From Lathyrus oleraceus (lineage: Eukaryota; Streptophyta; Magnoliopsida; Fabales; Fabaceae): a DNA stretch of 64,000 bases. A program made the translations under genes and the position numbers. This document shows, one piece after another, positions 56,701 through 64,000 of the stretch. The DNA lies in the NCBI RefSeq assembly GCF_024323335.1, contig NC_066583.1, positions 16,272,665-16,336,664 of the forward strand, in the 5' to 3' direction. The notes beneath the pieces were generated by a model. That model searched no databases. It worked only from the letters and a program-made list of their open reading frames with translations, and was not told the origin of the DNA. Position 1 is the stretch's first letter; every line of letters starts with the position of its first letter.

Positions 56701-58726
56701 TCTTGTGGTTTGAGAGTCCTTAAGGATCATCACCTAGAGAGATGAATGAATTTGATCAAGGATGAGTTATCCCTTGTTCAATTGGGATTAGTTGTTGTCT
56801 TCTTACCCCTCCTTTTCATCTTCATCCCTTTCTTTCCCTTAATGGCCAATGAGTTAAAGTCTTGAGGTTGGTCTTGACAAATAGATGTTTAATCTTCTTT
56901 GATCCAAACCAAACTCAACTTGATCAATGATCAAGTCAGTTATTTTGTGTCAAAGATAGGTTACTTCTTGGTCAAGCAAATAACCAAAAGTCAATACAAA
57001 GCCCTTCCCCATTTTGTTTGGCATGGCAAGTTTATGGAGCTTGGCTTACTAGTCATGACCTCTAACTTGTGTTCTTTGCCTATATTCTTATTGACCGGCC
57101 TCAGATAGGTGTGGCTACTATATTAGTCCACTTACGATTGCTTAACATAGCGCTACATTGTCTTATGACAAGCTAACATAACTCTACTAACCACTAAGTT
57201 TAATTTGAGCTTTTAAACTCTTGTCATTTACTTTTAATGTCATTTATTTATTGCTCATTATTCATCTTGATTTTCAGTTTGCTCACTTGAGCACATATTT
57301 TATGTTTATGTCATTTTTATTTTGCTCATTTGAGCCCATTATTGTATATAGATATATTGCTATTTTGTGTTATTTTGTGTTTGTTTTGATGTGAACCAAA
57401 ATGCAAAAGGAGAAAGGACATAGAATTAGGACTAACCCATGCTTAAAGGAGTTCAAGAGCAACTAGGCCTCATGCCTTTAGAATGTAAAATATGTTGAAG
57501 AGCAATTAGGCCTCATGCCTTTAGAATGCTAAAATTCAAAGTTGACCTCAAAAGGACTTCTCCACAAACTTATTCTTTGTCCATTCCCTTTATTATGTTG
57601 TGAGCTTTTTGATGTGTGCTTTTGTGTGATAGGAACCTCATCTTAAGATTGTGAAAAGAGGACCATTGTCATGAGTAGCCAAGTTAAGAGCCAAGCCAAG
57701 TGGAGATCCTAGGAGCTTGAATTCAAATTATTAAGTGCTTGTTTTGTGTGCTAAATCCAAAGGAAATGAGCATCTTGAGTCATCTCTATGACTCTAAGAA
57801 AAGGAACTCCAAGGGTTATCTTTCCCCTCTTATCTTTGTATGCTTTAGGAATATCCATTCTCTCTTCTCCCCCCTCTAACCAAGCCAAAAATAATTTTCA
57901 AAAATTTGACTTTATTTCAAATTAGAAACCTAGGCCTTAGGCCTTTGACTTTTCAAAACCATTTTCATAAACACTCATTGTAAATAAACTTTAATCCAAC
58001 TTTGACCTCATTTTGTAAATAAATTTAACTTGTAAATATAACCCATTTCAAGTTGTTTTGTGGTTCCAATGACCACTTGTTGAACTCTTTTCAAAAACAT
58101 TAGTCATTGGTTTGAGTTATCATAGTGGTTGATGTAAATCTCACCTCATCCTTAGTGTTAGATTATAAGTCTTCCATGCTTATTATATGGTTAACCCCTC
58201 ACTAGCATGTTGAAGCCTTCCTCACATGGTGGATTGTTGGTTTAGGTTGAGTTTTCTCCTTTTGATAACAAAAGACCTTAAGGCTTTTGATAAAAATCAA
58301 TTCCCCAATCTTTGAGATTTCTACCACGAACTACGAGGTTTTGATCCTCCTTTGTGATGGTACATATGCAATAGGTTCATCCATTCAAACAACAAAATTT
58401 GTAAATATAACCTACTCTCTTCTCATCCTTCCAATCTTTTGTACAAATATTTTCACAAATACCAACCTACAATACATATTTGCAAAAAGGGTTCCCTTAG
58501 AGTACTAAGGATGTTTTAGGTGCGTAAAACCTTCCCATTTCATAACCAACCCCCTTACCTAGATCTCTGACATTTTTATTAGTTTTTTATTTGAAAAACT
58601 TCTTACTTGGCATTTGTTCGCTTTTTAGCCTTTCCTTTGGATAAGTAAAAGCGCGGTGGCGACTCGAATTGTATGTTGACTTTTGGTTTAGTCAATAAAC
58701 CTAAAAGTAACGAAAACCCCTCTACA
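53770..58726 (+). repeat. 3' LTR of Ogre E, complete (4957 bp)
   Basis: It begins TGTAAGACCCTAATTTTG and ends AACCCCTCTACA, one change from CCGCTACA. A TATA box TATAAATA is at 55298-55305. The palindromes seen in the other Ogre LTRs are degenerate here (near 55745 and 55852). The 51-bp-type TAGGCCTCATGCCT repeat is at 57465 and 57508. No gene. Confidence 0.92.
55298..55305 (+). promoter_or_regulatory. TATA box of Ogre E 3' LTR
   Basis: TATAAATA lies about 1.5 kb from the LTR start, at the same relative place as in the other Ogre LTRs. The palindrome normally about 65 bp upstream is not recognisable here. Confidence 0.6.
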
Positions 58727-58772
58727 ATATCCTTTAATCTATCAAATTCTTATACAGTTTATCTGGAGGCTG

Positions 58773-59142
58773 TATTTGGGTCTTGATCATCAAGTTAACC
58801 ATGATGATGTTGTAGCTTGGACAACAAAAACACCAATCATCTAGTTCACTACTGCGGAGATGCACTAGAGTGACCATGTAAAACTACAGTTCGTCATGCA
58901 ATAACAAATTCCAGAACCTCCGACGTATTTGGGAGATTGGCATCAACAAAAAGTCGATGACCAATGGGGTTATTCCGATTGGAGAGACTTTGAAAAAGAG
59001 GTGTATCGTCATTGGATGACATGTGGTGCTAGACCAAATCAACATTATATGACATGGTGTAGGTCGGTTACAATGCCACAATTTGTGTCTGAGCCAAGGT
59101 ATTTGATTGATCCACGCCAACGAGCTTCATCCTCAAACACCT
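58773..59142 (+). pseudogene. Remnant resembling a plant mobile domain (MAIN-like) protein
   Basis: One frame gives LDHQVNHDDVVAWTTKTPII, then three stops in quick succession, then an open stretch PPTYLGDWHQQKVDDQWGYS, RHWMTCGARPNQHYMTWCRS and EPRYLIDPRQ ending at a stop at 59140. Conserved Trp residues and the YMTW-RSVT pattern resemble the C-terminal part of plant mobile domain (aminotransferase-like, MAIN-like) proteins, which occur both as host genes and within transposons. It directly abuts the right end of Ogre E, and the 5' part is missing, perhaps left of the window because E inserted into it. The stops show it is dead. Assignment is from memory and moderately sure. Confidence 0.5.
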
Positions 59143-60637
59143 AACAATAAATCCCAGCCCAAGAACAATGTCAACCCACATAAACCCAACGACCAACCTG
59201 ACACCATCACCCTACCATATATACCCAACCACACAACCAATTCATGCCACACACCCAAACTCGAAAATAGGAACCAAACCCTAACCACCAACAACTATAC
59301 ACAACCATCACATCTATCTATAGCCCGGATGATTCATACGATTCAACCTCATGCCATCATAGCCCCCAATTTATGAACACTCAAACATCCCATCACCATA
59401 ACACCTAACCATTGTCTGACTTTAATACACCACCAGAACCATTGCTTCGTTTCCAAAACGATTCAATGTCCCAATTCGGGAAACCATACCGTTCATAAAC
59501 CACCCAACCAAAAGGATCAACTCCGACAACATGGGCACCAAACTCAATTACAGCAGTGCCGTTGGCGACCCCCCAGCTATTAGGGAGAAATTATGACAAA
59601 TCTGTCAAATACCGTTGGACCTTCCACCGGACCTTCACACCAACCAACATTGCATCATGTCAGCACTCAAAGACGCCAAACACCGTAGGGAAATCGTGGG
59701 AGACCTCGTAGGCAGGCTAACGCACAGGGATGTGGAACAGCGGGGCGTTTCAATCGGGCGGCTCATTGATTTTTTTGTCAATTGTTATGTATTTTAGCTT
59801 TATATTATAATATTAATAATTATTTTTCATTTACCTATTTATTTTATTTATTTATAAGTATAAATTTTAAAATTAAAAAACATTAGATACAGTATGTGTC
59901 ACATGCAATGATGCATACACATGATATATAGTAAGTATGCGCCAATTACATTGGCTTCATTGCACGCATGCGTCAATGGTATGGGCGCCTATGCTCAATG
60001 ACAAAATAGATGCGCCAGTCTAACTGGCGCATGCTTCATGAAAGATGGTTATTTTGGTAAATATTTTGGAAAAATGGTTATTTTAGCATTTTAATTGAAA
60101 AAATAGGTTATTTTAAAAAAAATCATAAAAAAGAGTTTGAATTCGTTGACACCATTTATAAGTCTAACAAACTTATATTAAATATTAATGGTTGATTGAA
60201 TTAGACGGTCATATTAAATATATGATATAAAAAAATAAAATAAAAAATTCTTAAATAATATGCTACTTATTTATTCATATTAAATGTTAAGATTTGGTGT
60301 AAGACTTTTAAATTTATCTCTAGTATTAATAGATCTGACTCATTAAAAAATTATAATAGATTTAATGCTATTTTTATTAAATTATACCATGTCATTATCG
60401 AATTTAAAATTTGGCCAACATAACAAATTCTCTTTTTGAAGTCAAATGGCCACAAATAAAAAATAACTAAATTAAACATTAATGTAATTGGCTGTTTTTG
60501 AAAAAGACAATGCATACTATATTTTAGGGAAAGGTTTAAGGATTTATTGCATTTGTAATGACACAAGAAATTTATGGAAGGAGGGAAGTATAATGTTCTG
60601 TTTTGAAACTAGAAATGGAGTAAGAATCGATGATAGC
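59143..60637. other. Noncoding DNA with His/Pro/Thr-rich frames and GCGCC hairpins
   Basis: 59143-59600 is rich in ACC and CAA codons in two frames and may be the decayed low-complexity tail of the preceding remnant. 59815-60637 is AT-rich. Near 59936-60032 several TGCGCC/GGCGCA inverted repeats occur, including a perfect hairpin of 10-bp arms and a 3-nt loop (60010-60032). No gene seen. Confidence 0.5.
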
Positions 60638-63600
60638 TGTCGCGGTTGAAAAAATTACAGAGTCGTCACTATTCTTTATTCATTTCTAAGGAACGCGGAT
60701 ATACTAATTGTAGCGGGAAATTCATGATCATCAAGCTATTGACAAGCTAGAGATCAATTAACAAGAGTCGTCACTGCGATTTTATTGTTTCCAAGGGAAA
60801 AGGAAAAAAGTACGAACAAAACCCAATAAGTAAGAAGTTTTCAAATAAAAACTAATAAAAGTCAGAGATCACAGGTAAGGGGTTTGGTTAGACAGAGGGA
60901 AGGTGTTAGCACCCAAAGTGTCCTAGGTACTCCTAGGGAGCCATTTTGGTGTGCATATGTATTTTGTACAACGTGATGTTTACAAACAAATAGAATGGGG
61001 GATGAGAAAAAAGAATTCGATAATTATATTTTTGTGTTTGACAAGACCTTCGGTCTTGTGCCTACGTACCAACATAAAAATGAGGGATCAAAACCTCGTA
61101 GTTCGTGCTATAAATTTCAAAATGAGTGTGTTGATTTTAACAAAATTAGGTTTGAAAGGCACAAAGGCCTAAAATGATTTGAATGAGTTAGTTCTTTTTT
61201 GGCTTTTTGAAAGTTTAAGTCGAGCATGCTTAAGTTTATTTACAAGTTTGATTTAAGAAAAGAAGTTTGAAAATGCAATGACATAAGGCCAAAGTTTCTA
61301 TCTTTTTGTAAAAGTGGTCAAAGTTTAGAACAAAAGTAGTTCACACAAAAAAGATTTTAAAAAATAGAGGGAGAGATTTTAAAATTAAAGAAATGGGGAG
61401 AAGATGAAGAGACTATCCTATGCACAAAAATTAAAAGTTTAGAGTTGAAAAGATCTGCCAAATGGGTAGCAATCCAATAGACAAGTATGTCAATAGAAAC
61501 CCAGAATTCCCTTGGACTTTTAGAATTAAGCAACAAACAAATGCACAATTATATTATCTTGAAGAGAAAGACATCAAATAAAGATGGCCTCATCCAAGCT
61601 TATCCCCTTCATGATCTTCTTCAAAATAGCCCATGTAACAGATGAATCCCACAAGTCACAGGTTCAAAATAACAGCTTCACAATGATCATGTTGCAGATG
61701 AATCTTAGAGAGATCTTCAAAGATGTATCAGATGAATTTCAAATTGCAAGAACTTGATTCTTCAAAAAGTTGGCATTGGCCAAGTCCATTTGCATAGGAA
61801 GGTCGCCTAGATTCTAAGTCCATTTGTCTAAGATCAAGCCAACAGTCCACTCAAAAGTTTTTTAGGGTTTTTGTTATTATTATGTCCATTAATGGTCAAA
61901 GACCACACAAACACACAAAGTAACACAAACAAAATATATCACACAATATGGTCCAAATGGACAAAGTGAAAATTACATAACATAAACAATTAGAATGATA
62001 TGTACAATGGCAAATGAAATAAAGTGCTAAAAGTAAATTGCATTAAAGTAAAGACTTGAAGTTAAAAGTTAGTAGTTAGTATGTTAGAAGTTAGTTTTGT
62101 TTTGCTTTTGATTTCAAGACATTCTTTGGAGAACACTCAACCCACTTATCACAAGCATGGATCCTTGAACCAAAACATCTTCAAAAGGAAGGAAAGAAGG
62201 TCAAGTTTCCACACAATACCATGAAAGAGGGGAGACTTACAATCTCACTAACTAGAATGCTTATGCCTTTTATGTCACAGATTTAGCGCTATGTTAAGCA
62301 ATCGTAATTGGACTTATGTAGAAGTCACAACCATTTGAGGCGGGGCAATAGACTTTTGGTGTTAATGCATGTTGGAGACATAGTATTATGAACTATGCTC
62401 ATGAAACATACCACACACAAAAAATATGCAAAAGGTGTGGCCTAATCTCATCCATACTCACGTCAATTTTTCAATCAACTAGCATTAGGACCTTGAGATG
62501 TCATAGGCCAAATGGAAATGAATGAATGAAGAAGTGGAATGAGATGAAGTGGGAAGGGGATGAATGAGATCACAAATTGGTCAAAGGAGGACTTTTACCA
62601 AATTAATATCATTCATTCATTTTGGGAGATGAAATGTACATTCCATCAATCCCCTAAATCCAATGATATTCACTTGACAAAGTCAAATCAACCTTGACCA
62701 AGGTCCAACAACAATAAGCAAATACATACAAGTCAATTCAAATGATCAACACAATTTAATTGGCATTTATTCAACTAAAAATAATAAAATAATGCATTTA
62801 AATCAAATATGTTTTGTCCAATTCCTAAAATCTCATCAAAACACCAAAGAAATGGCCATGAGATTTATCATAGGTCAAACAAGGTCAAAGGACCTTGGAG
62901 AAAAAATTTCATGATTTTTGGACATTTAAAAATATTTTTGAACAATTAAAAACAAATGCAAAATCAATTAATTCATGAAAAATATTAATAATGATCCAAA
63001 AAATAATTTTAATTCAGAATATGAAAGAGAAAAATATTTGAAATTTTTTGGTGAAAGTACCATATTTTTTGGATCAATATTGAATTTAATATGAATTATT
63101 GAAGAAAATGCAATTAAAATGAAAATTCATAAATTCTAAATTACGTGGACCATCAGATCTCCCTTATTAATTGAGGTGGAAAATGTGATGATCAAAAGCG
63201 CGCGTTCCACATTGATGTGAGTCAACTGCATGGCAAATGTGGTAATCAACACCAACGCCCTGGATTAAAACGTGAGAGGAGGATCATGTGGTTCAGAGGT
63301 TGGCCAAGTCATCGCCGGAGCTAGAGCTCCGGTCATCTTCTCTGGTGGACCTCACCGGACTGGTCAACATGAACCATCACCAAAAAAAAACAAGGACATG
63401 ATCTTAAATAAAAAATGGCACTGAGCTCGAATCTGACTTCCATTCATTCCAATTCCAAGTATATTGAGAGATATGTGGAATTGAAATTTGAGGTACATGA
63501 ACTGAGTTGCTTCGATTTGACCTCAAAGCAACTCAATCTTCTTGCCTACATTGGTAGGACTTCAGACAACCAAAGAATCAATAGAATTGAGAAATAATAT

Positions 63601-64000
63601 GAGAGAATCGAAGACTTTAAAATTTCTGAGAATTACCTTCAATGTAGGTCTGGATTCGATGGATCTTGATCTTGCTTATGCTTGGACTCACTAAACTTGC
63701 TTGCATGAGAAGGACTGAATGGTTTAGAAGCAATGGATTCCTGGAGAATTGAATTCCAAAACAATGGAGATTCAAGCTCAAATTCAAGAGAATTTATCAG
63801 ACTTATCCTTTGAGAATTGGGGGTTTGAAATGGGGGATCAAAGCTGGCACGATTGTGTGTGAATTTCTGAGGAATTGAAGCTCTATTTATAGCTGATTTG
63901 GTTGATAATTGCACACTCACTTTCACTTTCCAAAATTGGCAAATGGTGATGTAATGTTGCATGGGCGCGCATAGGCCCATGAAATGATTGCTAGAAGTCC
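60638..64000 (-). repeat. LTR of a minus-strand Ogre-like element, leaving the window
   Basis: It shares landmarks with the minus strand of Ogre LTRs: AGGTACTCCTAGGGAGCC (60924), the ATTTAGCGCTATGTTAAGCAATC block (62280), GAGGC-GG-CAATA (62337), and a TATA box at 63884-63891. The left end is placed at TGTCGCGG (60638), next to noncoding DNA, so this should be the element's 3' LTR. It is a different subfamily from A, B and E. Confidence 0.75.
63884..63891 (-). promoter_or_regulatory. TATA box of the rightmost Ogre-like LTR
   Basis: TATAAATA on the minus strand, preceded about 75 bp upstream by a GC-rich GGGCGCGCATAGGCCC region similar in place to the palindrome in Ogres A and B. Confidence 0.6.

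Larger units (their letters stand above)
34054..58726 (+). mobile_element. Ogre 'E': plus-strand Ogre element, nearly full internal region, decayed
   Basis: The 5' LTR is present only from the A insertion point onward and is further altered by the tandem duplication and by a patch at 39779-41109. Then come 5' UTR, ORF1, gag, protease, an intron-like break, RT, two RNases H, integrase, 3' UTR and a complete 3' LTR. About a dozen stops and frameshifts make it non-autonomous. The two LTRs differ by roughly 2% to 7% by eye, depending on the stretch. Predicted target-site duplication at the right is ATATC (58727-58731). Confidence 0.9.

Overview
This is a plant nuclear window made almost entirely of nested LTR retrotransposons. 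The dominant elements are giant Ty3/gypsy Tat/Ogre elements. Evidence is LTRs of about 4.8-5.0 kb that start TGTAAGACCC and end CCGCTACA or close to it, a primer-binding site matching tRNA-Arg, an extra ORF1 before gag, two RNase H domains, an intron-like break between protease and reverse transcriptase, and long repeat-rich 3' UTRs. Such elements dominate large legume genomes (tribe Fabeae: pea, vetch, faba bean, lentil, grass pea), so a Fabeae legume is the best guess. I see no intact host gene, tRNA, rRNA or CRISPR array.

Layout. 1-7523: Ty1/copia element (+) cut by the window start, with internal deletions, sitting in an Ogre LTR. 7524-22995: minus-strand Ogre 'B' (3' LTR remainder, long 3' UTR carrying two solo LTRs, intact ORF1, 5' UTR, tRNA-Arg PBS, 5' LTR); gag, protease, RT and integrase are missing. 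22996-34053: 3' half of plus-strand Ogre 'A' (RT tail, two RNases H, integrase, 3' UTR, 3' LTR), into whose RT region B is inserted. 34054-58726: plus-strand Ogre 'E', whose 5' LTR is the target of A; it has ORF1, gag, protease, intron, RT, RNases H, integrase, 3' UTR and a complete 3' LTR, all carrying stops and frameshifts. 58727-60637: decayed remnant resembling a plant mobile domain protein, and noncoding DNA. 60638-64000: LTR of another minus-strand Ogre-like element leaving the window.

Later events are laid over this nest. A 4.0-kb tandem duplication (31255-35255 and 35256-39257) spans the A/E junction and looks identical except for one base in a C-run. A 1.3-kb patch at 39779-41109 replaces the end of E's 5' LTR, its PBS and the start of its 5' UTR with a relative of the sequence at 59999-61324. 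The two LTRs flanking B differ far more (about 15% by eye) than those of the older host element E, so B is probably a fusion of two elements joined where gag-pol is missing, near 15640.

The most interesting signals are: the intact ORF1 surviving alone in B; perfect palindromes conserved in Ogre LTRs upstream and downstream of the TATA box; three 37-bp-spaced palindromes with coordinated arm changes in the copia LTR; a TGACG-rich leader array in the copia; and 3' UTR arrays in Ogres of ACCGGTTACTGGGT-like and CTGGGGA-like motifs, the latter echoing the end of the PBS. All divergence values are eye estimates without computed alignments.
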